Below are positions 48,853 to 58,291 of a stretch of DNA of 64,000 nucleotides, one piece after another. The DNA is from Paraburkholderia phenazinium (GTDB lineage: Bacteria > Pseudomonadota > Gammaproteobacteria > Burkholderiales > Burkholderiaceae). The DNA is taken from positions 620,001 to 684,000 of the forward strand of contig NZ_FSRM01000001.1 of the NCBI RefSeq assembly GCF_900141745.1, read 5' to 3'. Position numbers and translations under genes: made by a program. The notes beneath the pieces are model-generated. The model made no database searches and was not told the DNA's origin. It saw only the letters and a program-made list of their open reading frames with translations. Position 1 is the stretch's first letter. Each line of letters starts with the position of its first letter.

Positions 48853-50013
48853 TCACTCGTTCTGCAGCTTCCACTTGCCGTCGACAATCTCCACGATCAC
48901 GCGCGCGCGCGTGTCGAGGCCGTTGTGATCGGTCGCCGTGGTATTCATGATGCCGTGCGCGAGCGGCAGTTCCTTGATGTTCGCCAGCGCATCGCGCAAC
49001 GCCACACGGAACGCTTCAGTGCCCGGCTGCCCCTTCTTCAGCGCTTCGGGAATCGCCCGCTGCAGCATCTGGCCGGCGTCCCATGCATGGCCGCCGAACG
49101 TCGATACCGAACCCGCGCCGTAGGCCTTTTCATAGGCATTTTTGTATGCCTCGGACGACTGCTTCACCGGGTTCGAATCGGGCAACTGATCGGCCACCAG
49201 GATCGGACCGGCTGGCAGCAGTTCGCCTTCGCAATCCTTGCCGCACACGCGCAGGAAGTCGTTATTGGCAACGCCGTGGGTCTGATAGATAGTGCCCTTG
49301 TAGCCACGCTCTTTCAGCGTCCTGGCCGGTAGCGCCGACGGCGTGCCCGCGCCCGCGATCAGCACGACGTCCGGATTGGCGGACATCGTCTTCAGCACCT
49401 GGCCGGTCACGGATGCATCGGTGCGGTTGTAGCGCTCATTGGCGACGACCTTCAGATGATGCGCGGCCGCGGCGGTGCTAAACACGTTGTACCAGCTCTC
49501 GCCATACGCGTCCGAGAAGCCGATGAAACCCACCGTCTTCACGCCGTGCTTCTCCATATAGCCGGCAAGCGCGTCAGCCATCAGGCTGTCGTTTTGCGGC
49601 GTCTTGAAGGCCCACTGGCGCTTTGCATCCATTGGCGCGATGATTTCCGCCGAAGCCGCCAGCGAGATCATCGGCGTCTTGGCCGCCGAGACGACGTCGA
49701 GCATCGCCAGCGAATTTGGCGTCGCCGTGGAACCAACAATTGCGTCGACGTGATCTTCATCGATCAGCTTGTGAGTGTTCTGCACGGCCTTGCTGGTGTC
49801 GGTCGCATCGTCGAGCACGATGTACTGCACGCTCTTGCCGGCAATTTGCTGCGGCAGTAAAGCGATGGTGTTCTTCTCAGGAATCCCGAGCGATGCGGCC
49901 GGACCCGTCGTCGACAAGGTCACGCCGATTTTCACCTGCGCTACGGCCGTGCCCGCGCCGCATACCAACGCAAGCGCGACGGCCGCGCCTACCCACTGCT
50001 TCGTTTTTTTCAT
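48853..50013 (-). CDS. Branched-chain amino-acid-type substrate-binding protein of the first liv operon
   Basis: 386 residues from ATG 50013, chosen because CGGAGATTCGCA precedes it and it begins a proper signal peptide (MKKTKQWVGAAVALALVCGAGTAVAQ). The frame upstream is not supported. Mature features: VKIGVTLSTTGPAASLGIPEKNTIALLP, DAIVGSTATPNSLAMLDVV, KTVGFIGFSDAYGESWYNVF and SVSTFGGHAWDAGQMLQ. It provides the ligand for the LivH / fused LivMG / LivF system downstream. The ligand may be an amino acid or an aromatic or urea-like compound; unassigned. Confidence 0.92.
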   Translation of the reverse strand: MKKTKQWVGAAVALALVCGAGTAVAQVKIGVTLSTTGPAASLGIPEKNTIALLPQQIAGKSVQYIVLDDATDTSKAVQNTHKLIDEDHVDAIVGSTATPNSLAMLDVVSAAKTPMISLAASAEIIAPMDAKRQWAFKTPQNDSLMADALAGYMEKHGVKTVGFIGFSDAYGESWYNVFSTAAAAHHLKVVANERYNRTDASVTGQVLKTMSANPDVVLIAGAGTPSALPARTLKERGYKGTIYQTHGVANNDFLRVCGKDCEGELLPAGPILVADQLPDSNPVKQSSEAYKNAYEKAYGAGSVSTFGGHAWDAGQMLQRAIPEALKKGQPGTEAFRVALRDALANIKELPLAHGIMNTTATDHNGLDTRARVIVEIVDGKWKLQNE

Positions 50014-50155
50014 TGCGAATCTCCGAACGCTTGACGCGCCCATTTGTTATCCGGTTTATCAGCCGAATGCCTGAATCTGTGACCGGTCCAACGTGCCTGC
50101 CGTTATTTTCTCTGCCGGTCCCGCCTACGACGATCTGCGATTATGCGCGAGCGAC

Positions 50156-50181
50156 AAAAAAGGCGCGTAACTGCTCGCGCC
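50156..50181 (-). terminator. Second minus-strand intrinsic terminator between the liv operons
   Basis: Read on the minus strand GGCGCG (50181-50176), an 8-base loop, CGCGCC (50167-50162), then six T (50161-50156). It lies downstream of the operon-2 terminator by about 340 bases and upstream of the operon-1 receptor gene. Confidence 0.7.
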
Positions 50182-50520
50182 CTCTCGTTGGTTCAATGGC
50201 TAGCATTTAACGCGGCATTCATTCCACGCAATGCCGAATTCATCCTGCTCCGCGCCCAACCGTGCAACTCGCTCGAATGGAATGGGCCAATCTGAATCCC
50301 AGCCCGAAGCGCGGTGAATGACGAGTGTAGAGGACACGAGCCGCTTGCGACAAGCGTTGCGCGTGCATCAGCCCGGCGACGAAACACCCAACTGCGGCAG
50401 AACCAGCCCACTCGATCAAGCGGAAAATGTGCAAAACTGAATGAGAAAAGCCGCAAGAAAACGCACAGACAAGGCGTAGGACAAATGCGCAAAACGGGTA
50501 AATGAATTTCCGAAACCGCA

Positions 50521-50559
50521 AATAAAAAGCGCTGTTGGATCAATATCCAACAGCGCTTT
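50521..50559 (-). terminator. Terminator of the second liv operon
   Basis: A 15-bp perfect stem (AAAGCGCTGTTGGAT at 50526-50540, ATCCAACAGCGCTTT at 50545-50559) with loop CAAT, followed on the minus strand by TTTTTATTT. It lies 240 bases after the livM stop at 50803. Confidence 0.9.
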
Positions 50560-50802
50560 CGTCTGGGCACTTAGTGCCTCATGTCTCCTCGTTCTCCACC
50601 TGCAAATTCGGTGTTCATCAGAACTGCGTGAAGATTAAACAACCGCCCCCATCCGGACAACTAGCATTTACCCTAGTGGTGCATCGCAGCACTGTATTGG
50701 GGCACATTTTAAACATTGCGATGCAGCCCTCGCGGCGCAGGCGATTTTGCCTCTTTTACCGATTTGCATCGGACACCGAAGCATCTCGCGATCGCACGTC
50801 TG

Positions 50803-51774
50803 TTACGCGCGCAGCGGGCGAACCCGCGCCACGATCTCACCGACGATGCCACGCCGAAACGCCAGCACGCAGGCGATAAAGATCACGCCCGTCACAATGG
50901 TCGCCGACTCGCCCAGCGAATTGAACCACTGCACCCCAGTCGCCGATGCGAGCGCACCGCCGATATCGCCAAGCCGGTCCTCGAGCGCGACGATCAGCGC
51001 CGCACCGAGCAGCGGCCCGAACAAGGTGCCCATGCCGCCGACCAGCGTCATCAGAATTACCAGACCCGACATGGTCCAGTACGCGTCGCTCAAGGTTTCG
51101 AAACCGAGCACCAGTACCTTCAACGATCCCGCCAGTCCCGCAATCCCCGCCGACAACACGAAGGCCAGCAGCTTGAAGCGATCGGTGTCGTAGCCGAGCG
51201 AGACAGCCCGCGGCTCGTTCTCCTTGATCGCTACGAGCACCTGTCCGAAAGGCGAGTGAACGATGCGTACGATCAGCAGGAACATCAGCACCATTACCAC
51301 CAGGATCACATAGTAAAGCGTGATATCCGACGACAGGCTCAGCAAGCCAAACAGCTTGCCGCGCGGCACGCCCTGCAGGCCATCCTCGCCGTGCGTGAAC
51401 GGCGCCTGCAGAAACACGAAGTAGACCATCTGCGCGAGTGCGAGCGTCACCATCGCGAAGTAAATGCCCTGCCGGCGGATAGCAAACAGCCCGACGACCA
51501 ACCCAAGCAGTGTCGCCGCCACCGTGCCAGCGAGCACGCCCACTTCCGGCGGATAACCGAGGGTCTGGATGGCGTAGCCGGTCGTATAACCGGCCATCCC
51601 CAGAAACATGGCGTGCCCGAACGACAACAGGCCCGTGTAGCCGATCAGCAGGTTAAAGGCCGCAGCGAACAGCGCGAAGCACAGCACCTTCATCACGAAC
51701 AACGGATAGACGCCGATGAACGGCACGGCAATCAACGCGAGCAGCAGCAGCCCGTAGAGCGCTTTTCTTTGCAT
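50803..51774 (-). CDS. livM: Branched-chain amino-acid ABC permease, LivM type
   Basis: 323 residues from ATG 51774 (MQRKALYGLLLLALIAVPFIGVYPLF), which shares one base with the livH stop (TGATG). The longer open frame upstream overlaps livH and is not real. Eight or so membrane segments. Family features: AAFNLLIGYTGLLSFGHAMFLGMAGYTTGYA, FQVALKENEPRAVSLGYDTDRFKLLAF-like loop (here VAIKENEPRAVSLGYDTDRF), and GGMGTLFGPLLGAALIVALED. Confidence 0.95.
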   Translation of the reverse strand: MQRKALYGLLLLALIAVPFIGVYPLFVMKVLCFALFAAAFNLLIGYTGLLSFGHAMFLGMAGYTTGYAIQTLGYPPEVGVLAGTVAATLLGLVVGLFAIRRQGIYFAMVTLALAQMVYFVFLQAPFTHGEDGLQGVPRGKLFGLLSLSSDITLYYVILVVMVLMFLLIVRIVHSPFGQVLVAIKENEPRAVSLGYDTDRFKLLAFVLSAGIAGLAGSLKVLVLGFETLSDAYWTMSGLVILMTLVGGMGTLFGPLLGAALIVALEDRLGDIGGALASATGVQWFNSLGESATIVTGVIFIACVLAFRRGIVGEIVARVRPLRA

Positions 51775-52658
51775 CACTTTTCCTTGCCGAAAAGACCCGC
51801 CGGGCGCACCAGCAGAACGAGCGCCATGATGACGAAGACGACCGTCGCCGAGGCTTCCGGGTAGAACACGCGCGTGAACCCTTCGATCACGCCGAGCAGC
51901 AAACCGGTGAGAATCGAGCCCATGATCGAACCCATCCCGCCGATCACCACCACCGCGAACACGGTGATGATCATGGGCTGCCCCATCAGCGGCGAGACCT
52001 GGATCACAGGTGCGGCGAGCACGCCGGCAAACGCAGCGAGCGCCACGCCGAAGCCGTAGGTGAGCGTGATCATCAACGGCACATTGACGCCGAACGCCTC
52101 CACCAGTTTCGGGTTCTCCGTGCCGGCGCGCAGGTAGGCACCGAGGCGCGTCTTTTCGATCACGAACCACGTGGCGAAGCACACCACCAACGAGGCGAGC
52201 ACCACCCAGGCGCGATAATTCGGCAGGAACATGAAGCCCAGATTGGTCGCGCCCGAGAGCGCGTCAGGCACATCGTACGGTTGGCCCGAAGAACCATAGA
52301 TGGAGCGGAACACGCCTTCCACCACCAGCGTCAGTCCAAAGGTCAGCAACAGGCCGTACAGATGGTCGAGCTTGTACAGCCAGCGCAACATCGAGCGTTC
52401 GATCAGAATGCCGAACGCGCCGACGATCAGCGGTGCGAGCACCAGCATCACCCAGTACGGCAGATTGAAATACGACAGCCCCATCCACGTCAGCATCGCG
52501 CCCAGCATGAACAACGCGCCGTGCGCGAAGTTGATCACGTTAAGCAGCCCGAAGATGATCGCAAGACCCAGGCTCAGGATCGCGTAGAACGAGCCGTTCA
52601 CAAGCCCGAGCAGCAACTGGCTCAGCATCGCCGAGAGCGGAATGCCAAAGATTTCCAT
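51774..52658 (-). CDS. livH: Branched-chain amino-acid ABC permease, LivH type
   Basis: 294 residues. The ATG is followed by MEIFGIPLSAMLSQLLLGLVNGSFYAILSLGLAIIFGLLNVINFAHGALFMLGAML, the typical LivH N terminus, and GMGSIMGSILTGLLLGVIEGFTRVFYPEAS near the end. Eight membrane segments. Together with LivM it forms the translocation path. The 153-base gap to the receptor gene contains no good frame. Confidence 0.95.
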   Translation of the reverse strand: MEIFGIPLSAMLSQLLLGLVNGSFYAILSLGLAIIFGLLNVINFAHGALFMLGAMLTWMGLSYFNLPYWVMLVLAPLIVGAFGILIERSMLRWLYKLDHLYGLLLTFGLTLVVEGVFRSIYGSSGQPYDVPDALSGATNLGFMFLPNYRAWVVLASLVVCFATWFVIEKTRLGAYLRAGTENPKLVEAFGVNVPLMITLTYGFGVALAAFAGVLAAPVIQVSPLMGQPMIITVFAVVVIGGMGSIMGSILTGLLLGVIEGFTRVFYPEASATVVFVIMALVLLVRPAGLFGKEK

Positions 52659-52811
52659 TGAACCCCTTAGCCCTTAACCTATCGTCAAGGTGAGATCGAG
52701 CTATGCGTGTTTCCGGCGACACGTAGCTCGTACACAGCCTGTCCGCAGCATCGTGAACCGGCCCGTCTGCCGTCCATGCAAAGGACCGGCAAACGGGGTT
52801 TCAGCCGAAGC

Positions 52812-54026
52812 TTATTTCCACAACGCGCAGCGCGTTTCCGCCTTGGTCGTGAACGCCTGATCGCCCGGAATGGTTGCCGTGATCTTGTAGTAGTCCCACG
52901 GTTCTTTCGATTCAGCCGGCGTCTTCACTTGCATCAGATACATGTCGTGAATCATGCTGCCGTCTTCACGGATGTAGCCCTTGGCGTAGAAGTCGTCGAT
53001 CTTGGTCTTCTTCAACTGGGCCATGATCTTGTCCGGATCCGTCGAACCGACCGCCTGCACCGCCTTCAGATAGTTCGTGACGGCCGAGTAATCGGCGGCC
53101 TGCAGGCTCGACGGCATCTTCCTGGTCTTGTCAAAGTAACGCTCAGCCCACTTGCGGGTGGTGTCGTTCTTGTTCCAGTACCAGGAGTCGGTCAACACCA
53201 GACCTTGAGTCGTCTCGAGTCCGAGACTATGGATATCGTCGATAAAGATCAGCAGCGCCGCGAGCTTCATCGTCTTCGTGATGCCAAACTCCTTCGCGGC
53301 CTTGATCGAGTTGACCGTATCGCCACCGGCGTTGGCAAGGCCCAGCACCTGCGCCTTCGATGCCTGCGCCTGCAGCAGGAACGACGAGAAATCCGAAGCC
53401 GACAACGGGTGGTGCACGTCGCCGAGCACCTGGCCGCCGTTTGCCTTCACCACGGCCGCAGTCGCCGTCTCCAGCGCCTTGCCGAACGCGTAGTCAGCCG
53501 TCAGGAAGAACCACGTCTTGCCACCCTGCTTCGTCACCGCCGCGCCCGTGCCTTTCGCGAGCGCCGTCGTGTCGTACGCGTAGTGAATCGTGTACGGCGT
53601 GCATTGCTCGTTGGTCATGGTGTCCGCGCCAGCGCCGACGTTGATATAGACCTTGTGCTTTTCGCCCGCCACCTGGTTCATCGAGAGGCCGGTCGCCGAG
53701 TTCGTGCCACCGATCAGCATCTGGACGCCGTCGCGGTCGAACCATTCGCGTGCCCGCGATGCGGCGATATCCGCCTTGTTCTGGTGATCCGCATAGACCA
53801 GCTCGATCGGCTTGCCGTTGACCTTGCCGCCGAAGTCGGCGATCGCCATACGGATCGCTTCGAGGCCGCCCGGGCCGTCGATATCTGCGTAGAGGCCGGA
53901 CATGTCAGTGATATAGCCGATCTTGACCGTGTCGTCGGCAGCTCGCGCGCCGCCCGTCATCACTGCGGCGCTGGCCGCAGCAGCAAAGCAGAACGCTGAA
54001 AGTCGCGCGAGGGTTTTCATTTTCAT
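52812..54026 (-). CDS. Substrate-binding protein of the second liv operon
   Basis: 404 residues. AAGGAGACACCA precedes ATG 54026; a second ATG two codons on is also usable. Signal peptide MKMKTLARLSAFCFAAAASAAVMTGGARA. Mature segments: VKIGYITDMSGLYADIDGPGGLEAIRMAIADFGG, MLIGGTNSATGLSMNQVAGEKHKVYINVGAG, WFFLTADYAFGKALETATAAVVKANGGQVLGDVHHPLSASDFSSFL. This pattern is close to receptors annotated for branched-chain amino acids or aromatic acids. It lies between livGF and livHM within one operon. Confidence 0.93.
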   Translation of the reverse strand: MKMKTLARLSAFCFAAAASAAVMTGGARAADDTVKIGYITDMSGLYADIDGPGGLEAIRMAIADFGGKVNGKPIELVYADHQNKADIAASRAREWFDRDGVQMLIGGTNSATGLSMNQVAGEKHKVYINVGAGADTMTNEQCTPYTIHYAYDTTALAKGTGAAVTKQGGKTWFFLTADYAFGKALETATAAVVKANGGQVLGDVHHPLSASDFSSFLLQAQASKAQVLGLANAGGDTVNSIKAAKEFGITKTMKLAALLIFIDDIHSLGLETTQGLVLTDSWYWNKNDTTRKWAERYFDKTRKMPSSLQAADYSAVTNYLKAVQAVGSTDPDKIMAQLKKTKIDDFYAKGYIREDGSMIHDMYLMQVKTPAESKEPWDYYKITATIPGDQAFTTKAETRCALWK

Positions 54027-54082
54027 TGGTGTCTCCTTGTTTCCTTGCTTGTGGTTATCAGAGGCAATCGGGCGCTTATCGT

Positions 54083-54841
54083 TTATACGCCCAGCAGATC
54101 GTGCAGCGCCGGCATCTTGCTTTCGAGTTCACCCGCCCCGAAGTGCTCGACGATGCCGCCATGCTCCATCACATAGAAGCGGTCGGCGAGAGGCGCAGCA
54201 AAACGGAAATTCTGTTCGACCATCACGATCGTGTAGCCGCGCGCCTTGAGCGTCACGATCATGCGCGCGAGCGCCTGCACGATGACCGGTGCAAGACCCT
54301 CGGAGATTTCGTCGAGCAGCAGCAAGCTCGCGCCCGTGCGCAGGATGCGGGCTACAGCGAGCATCTGCTGCTCGCCGCCTGAGAGCCGCGTGCCCTGGCT
54401 CATCCGGCGTTCGTGCAGGTTCGGAAACATCGCGTAGATTTCGTCGAGCGACATCACGTGCGCGGCATCGCCGACCATCGGAGGCAGCAGCAGGTTCTCC
54501 TCACAGGAGAGGCTCGAAAAGATGCCGCGTTCCTCCGGGCAATAGCCAATGGCGCAGTGCGCGATGCGATGGGTCGGCATATCGATCGTTTCACGACCGC
54601 CGACGCGTATCGAACCGGTACGGCGGCCCGTGAGTCCCATGATCGCGCGCAGCGTGGTCGTGCGTCCGGCGCCGTTGCGGCCCAGCAGCGTCACCACTTC
54701 GCCGCGGTTCACCGTCAGATCGACGCCATGCAATATATGGGATTCACCATACCAGGCCTGCAAGCCCGCTATCTCCAGCGCGGGCTCCGCAACGGCGAGC
54801 TCGCTGACTTCGACATTCTCGCGCTCGGCAATCGTGCTCAT
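54083..54841 (-). CDS. livF: Branched-chain amino-acid ABC ATPase, LivF type
   Basis: 252 residues. An N-terminal extension (TIAERENVEVSELAVAEPAL) precedes the ATPase core. Walker A GRNGAGRTTTLRAIMGL has an Arg in place of the usual Lys before the threonines (GAGRTT instead of GAGKST), which is notable because that Lys contacts the nucleotide phosphates. Signature SGGEQQMLAVARILR and Walker B LLLLDEISEGLAPV (DEIS instead of DEPS) follow. The start overlaps the livG stop by four bases. Confidence 0.92.
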   Translation of the reverse strand: MSTIAERENVEVSELAVAEPALEIAGLQAWYGESHILHGVDLTVNRGEVVTLLGRNGAGRTTTLRAIMGLTGRRTGSIRVGGRETIDMPTHRIAHCAIGYCPEERGIFSSLSCEENLLLPPMVGDAAHVMSLDEIYAMFPNLHERRMSQGTRLSGGEQQMLAVARILRTGASLLLLDEISEGLAPVIVQALARMIVTLKARGYTIVMVEQNFRFAAPLADRFYVMEHGGIVEHFGAGELESKMPALHDLLGV

Positions 54842-55617
54842 GCGTGCGCTCCGGCGAGCGCAGCGTCGGCGCTGCCCATATAAGCCTGCATGACCAGCGG
54901 ACTCCTGGATACTTCAGCGTACGTGCCTTCGGCGAGCACCTCGCCGCGCTGCAGGACGGTGATCGTATCGGAGATGCCGGCAATCACATTCATGTTGTGT
55001 TCGACCATCAGAATGGTGCGGCCGCTCGACACCTTCTTGATCAACGCCGTGACGCGATCGACGTCTTCGTGACCCATGCCCTGCGTGGGTTCGTCGAGTA
55101 GCATCAGTTCGGGCTCCATGGCGAGCGTGGTGGCGATTTCGAGGGCGCGTTTGCGTCCATAGGACAACTCGACCGTCAGCACATCGGCGAAATCGGTCAA
55201 ACCGACCTGGGTCAGCAGATCCATGGCGCGATCATCGAGTTGATGCAGCGAACGCTCGCTTTTCCAGAAATGAAACGCCGTGCCCAGGGCACGCTGCAGA
55301 CCGATGCGCACGTTCTGCAATGCCGTCAGATGCGGAAACACAGCGGAAATCTGAAACGAGCGGATGATGCCGCGCCGGGCGATCTGTGCGGGCCGTTCGC
55401 GCGTGATATCGACGCCGTTGTAGACGATCTGCCCGGCAGTGGGTACGAGAAATTTGGTCAGCAGATTAAAACAGGTGGTTTTGCCGGCACCGTTCGGACC
55501 TATCAGCGCATGAATCGAGCCACGGCGTACGCGCAGGTTGACGCCGTTGACGGCGACAAAGCCCTTGAACTCCCTGGTCAGCCCGCGCGTTTCGAGAATC
55601 GTATCGCCGAGAATCAT
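54838..55617 (-). CDS. livG: Branched-chain amino-acid ABC ATPase, LivG type
   Basis: 259 residues from ATG 55617. The ATG at 55629 is in frame, but GGAAGGGAAC lies immediately before 55617 and makes it the better start. Walker A GPNGAGKTTCFNLLTKFL, signature LSYGRKRALEIATTLA, Walker B LMLLDEPTQGMGHEDV. First gene of the second liv operon (livG-livF-receptor-livH-livM). The order differs from the first cluster. Confidence 0.94.
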   Translation of the reverse strand: MILGDTILETRGLTREFKGFVAVNGVNLRVRRGSIHALIGPNGAGKTTCFNLLTKFLVPTAGQIVYNGVDITRERPAQIARRGIIRSFQISAVFPHLTALQNVRIGLQRALGTAFHFWKSERSLHQLDDRAMDLLTQVGLTDFADVLTVELSYGRKRALEIATTLAMEPELMLLDEPTQGMGHEDVDRVTALIKKVSSGRTILMVEHNMNVIAGISDTITVLQRGEVLAEGTYAEVSRSPLVMQAYMGSADAALAGAHA

Positions 55618-55821
55618 GTTCCCTTCCATGCGAAGTAAGGCGAAGCACTACGATCTTCCGCGCCAAAGGCTGCGCGACGTTTTGATGGCGACGACACCCC
55701 CGTGCCGATCGTTGGCGTGGTGCACCAATGCGGACGGTAATCCATGGCGCGCGACGCAGCATGGCGTCATTGTCGCGCCAATGATGCACCGCATTCATCG
55801 GGATTTGCACTTAGTATGCAA

Positions 55822-55850
55822 TTGCGCGCCGCGGGACCCGCGGCGCGCAA
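55822..55850. other. 29-bp GC palindrome between livG and the GMC gene
   Basis: Perfect palindrome around a single central A, TTGCGCGCCGCGGG and its complement. It lies 12 bases after the GMC oxidoreductase stop (minus strand) and about 200 bases before livG, without a T-tract. It would form a stable hairpin at the end of the GMC mRNA. Confidence 0.6.
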
Positions 55851-55862
55851 CGGGCCTGCCTG

Positions 55863-57569
55863 TCATGCAATGGACATCGAAGCGGTGGAATTTGTCTGCA
55901 ATGCCTGCGCCGCAGCGCGTGCACGACGATCCTCGCGAATCATGTCGCTCGCGCGCTCGGCGATCATCAGCGTTGGAGAGTTGGTGTTGCCCGAGGTGAT
56001 GGTGGGCATCACCGAGGCATCGACTACGCGCAAACCCTCGACTCCGATCACGCGCAGACGCTGGTCGACGACGGCGGCGGGATCGTCCGCGCTACCCATG
56101 CGACAGGTGCCGACCGGATGAAAGATCGTCGTACCGACCTTGCCGGCCGCCCGCTGCAGTTCCTCTTCAGTCTGAAACTCAATGCCGGGAAGAATCTCCT
56201 GCGGCCGATACGGGGCCAATGCGGGCGCCGCAGCGATACGCCGCGTGAGACGCACGGCATTGGCGGCAACGTGCCGGTCGTAATCCGTGGACAGGTAATT
56301 GGGCGCGATCAGCGGCGGCGCATCGGCCTCGGGCGAGGTGATATGAATACTGCCGCGCGAGGTGGGACGCAAATGACACACCGAGGCGGTAAACGCGTTG
56401 AAGCGATGCAGGGGCTCACCGAAGCGATCGAGCGAGAGCGGCTGCACGTGATACTCGAGATCGGGCCGCGTGAGCGAGCGGTCTTCCGGGTCCGACTTCG
56501 CAAAGGCGCCGAGTTGGGACGGCGCCATTGCCATGGGTCCGCTCTGAAACAGCGCGTACTCCAGACCAATCATGAGCTTGCCCCACCAGTGCGCGGAGGC
56601 GGTGTTGAGGGTGCGCACGCCATCGACCTTGTAGGCCATCCGCAATTGCAGATGATCCTGGAGATTCTCACCTACACCGCGCAGGTCATGGACGACGTCG
56701 ATGCCGAGGTTTTGCAGACGTACGCCATTACCGATACCGGAGAGCTCGAGCAATTGCGGCGAGTTGACGGCGCCAGAACTGAGGATGACTTCACAACGGG
56801 CCTTGGCGAAATAATTGGTGTTATCGCCGCGATATTCGACGCCGGTGCAGCGACGCCCATCGAAGACGACGCGTTGCGTCAGCGCACCCGTAATGATGGT
56901 GAGATTCGGGCGCTTCAGCGCGGGCCGCAGAAAGGCCTTCGAGGCGTTCCAGCGAACACCGCGCTTCTGGTTCACGTCGAAATAGCCGACGCCGGTGTTG
57001 TCACCGCGATTGAAGTCATCGGTGGCAGGGAGACCGGCTTGCTGCGCGGCTTGCGAGAACGTTTCGAGGATTTTCCACTTGAGGCGTTGTTTTTCGACGC
57101 GCCACGGGCCGCCGGAGCCGTGCGATTCGTTGGCGCCGCCGTAGTAGTCTTCGCTGCGTCTGAAGATGGGGAGGACGTTGTTCCAGGACCACGAGGGGTC
57201 ATTGGTGACGCGGGCCCATTCATCGTAGTCTTCGCGCTGGCCGCGCATATAGATCATGCCGTTTATTGAGGAGCTACCGCCCAGGACTCTGCCGCGTGGG
57301 TATGAGAGGGTGCGGCCGTTCAGGCCGGGTTCTTCTCGTGTTTTGTAGAGCCAGTCGGTGCGGGGGTTGCCGATGCAGTACAGGTACCCTACCGGGACGT
57401 GGATCCAGTGGTAGTCGTCCTTGCCGCCGGCTTCCAGTAGAAGTACTGATATTTCTGGGTCTTCGCTCAGGCGGTTTGCTAGCACGCAGCCGGCTGTGCC
57501 GGCGCCTACTATTATGTAGTCGTATTCGCCCTCCTGCGTTCGGGCAGCGCTCTGTTGGGTTGTGGTCAT
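55863..57569 (-). CDS. GMC-family FAD oxidoreductase (choline/alcohol dehydrogenase type)
   Basis: 568 residues. ADP-binding [34 protein letters not shown] at the N terminus, GMC signature 1 around [20 protein letters not shown], signature 2 [15 protein letters not shown], and the C-terminal [24 protein letters not shown], which supplies the active-site His. It oxidises an alcohol to an aldehyde or ketone with FAD. Resembles choline and polyethylene-glycol dehydrogenases; substrate unassigned. The N terminus, before the Gly-rich motif, is short. It shares an upstream region with the divergent LysR gene, now separated from it by a repeat element. Confidence 0.93.
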   Translation of the reverse strand: MTTTQQSAARTQEGEYDYIIVGAGTAGCVLANRLSEDPEISVLLLEAGGKDDYHWIHVPVGYLYCIGNPRTDWLYKTREEPGLNGRTLSYPRGRVLGGSSSINGMIYMRGQREDYDEWARVTNDPSWSWNNVLPIFRRSEDYYGGANESHGSGGPWRVEKQRLKWKILETFSQAAQQAGLPATDDFNRGDNTGVGYFDVNQKRGVRWNASKAFLRPALKRPNLTIITGALTQRVVFDGRRCTGVEYRGDNTNYFAKARCEVILSSGAVNSPQLLELSGIGNGVRLQNLGIDVVHDLRGVGENLQDHLQLRMAYKVDGVRTLNTASAHWWGKLMIGLEYALFQSGPMAMAPSQLGAFAKSDPEDRSLTRPDLEYHVQPLSLDRFGEPLHRFNAFTASVCHLRPTSRGSIHITSPEADAPPLIAPNYLSTDYDRHVAANAVRLTRRIAAAPALAPYRPQEILPGIEFQTEEELQRAAGKVGTTIFHPVGTCRMGSADDPAAVVDQRLRVIGVEGLRVVDASVMPTITSGNTNSPTLMIAERASDMIREDRRARAAAQALQTNSTASMSIA

Positions 57570-58291
57570 TGCTTTGTCTCCGGATTGCTGCTTTTTGTCT
57601 GCTTGGCGTGGTTTGTTTTTTGCCTGCGGCGCCTTGGTTCGTTGGTGTTACTGTGGCGTTGGCCTTTCCTTGCTTTGTTAGTGGTCTATTGGCTTCGCCC
57701 CTGTGCGGGGCGGCACTTACTTTCTTTGCCGCCGCAAAGAAAGTAAGCAAAGAAAGCGGGCTTCCAACCGCTAGCTCGTAGGTGTCCACCACTCGTGTGA
57801 ACACGGAGTGGTCCGCGCACGAAACGTGCGCTCGCACCACACGAGCTCGTGACAAAGGACTCATCCACCCCACTCCGCACTAGGTGCGTTGCGGATGGGT
57901 TTACCGAGGAAAGCAGGGGACGTGTGCGCGGGTGTTCGTTTCGCACCCCGCCGTCGCTGCACAATTCCTTGTCCATTCGCTTATCGTGTAACGTCATACT
58001 TAGGTATCCAAACACTTTCCGCATTGCCTTGCAAGTCGACGCTCGCACCCCACCCTCGAGGACCCATCCGCCACGCTGCGCGTGGGCGGGATGAATGAGT
58101 CCTTTGTCACGGAGGGTGAGCGCACAGAGGCGACGCTAATAGACCACTGACAAAGCAAGGAAAGGCCAACCCCGCAGGAACACGGACCAGCGCCGCACAG
58201 GCAACAACAAAACCCAAAGCGTAAGCCCCACCCCGACCAAAATCTAATGAGTAATGCTCAACTGCCGTATAAGCCGCGCTAATATCAGCAG
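57570..58291. repeat. Palindromic interspersed element in the GMC/LysR divergent region
   Basis: About 500 bases bounded by a 30-bp inverted repeat with one mismatch (57661-57690 and 58138-58167). Inside it are a second inverted repeat of 16 bases (GTGACAAAGGACTCAT at 57849-57864 and its complement at 58095-58110) and a 13-bp stem-loop (CTTACTTTCTTTG at 57716-57728, CAAAGAAAGTAAG at 57735-57747, loop CCGCCG). Short open frames inside it (ending KKVSKES or similar) are translations of the repeat. No transposase gene is present. It probably is a non-autonomous element, and it occupies the space between two divergent genes. Confidence 0.7.

Larger units (their letters stand above)
50014..50802. 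other. Gap between the two liv operons, with two minus-strand terminators
   Basis: About 790 bases without a convincing gene. It holds the terminator of the second liv operon (50521-50559) and, further on, a second minus-strand terminator (50156-50181) with no recognised gene between them. The interval 50182-50520 has no good protein frame except a 16-codon one (MNSALRG onward) preceded by GGAGCAGG. A small RNA or leader-type transcript is possible. Confidence 0.4.

Noticed and set aside
50193..50570. A minus-strand frame of 125 codons between the two liv operons
   Set aside because: It would run through the operon-2 terminator hairpin and shows no recognisable domain.
57600..58200. Short frames inside the palindromic element as genes
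   Set aside because: They are translations of inverted repeats, with no start signals or family motifs.
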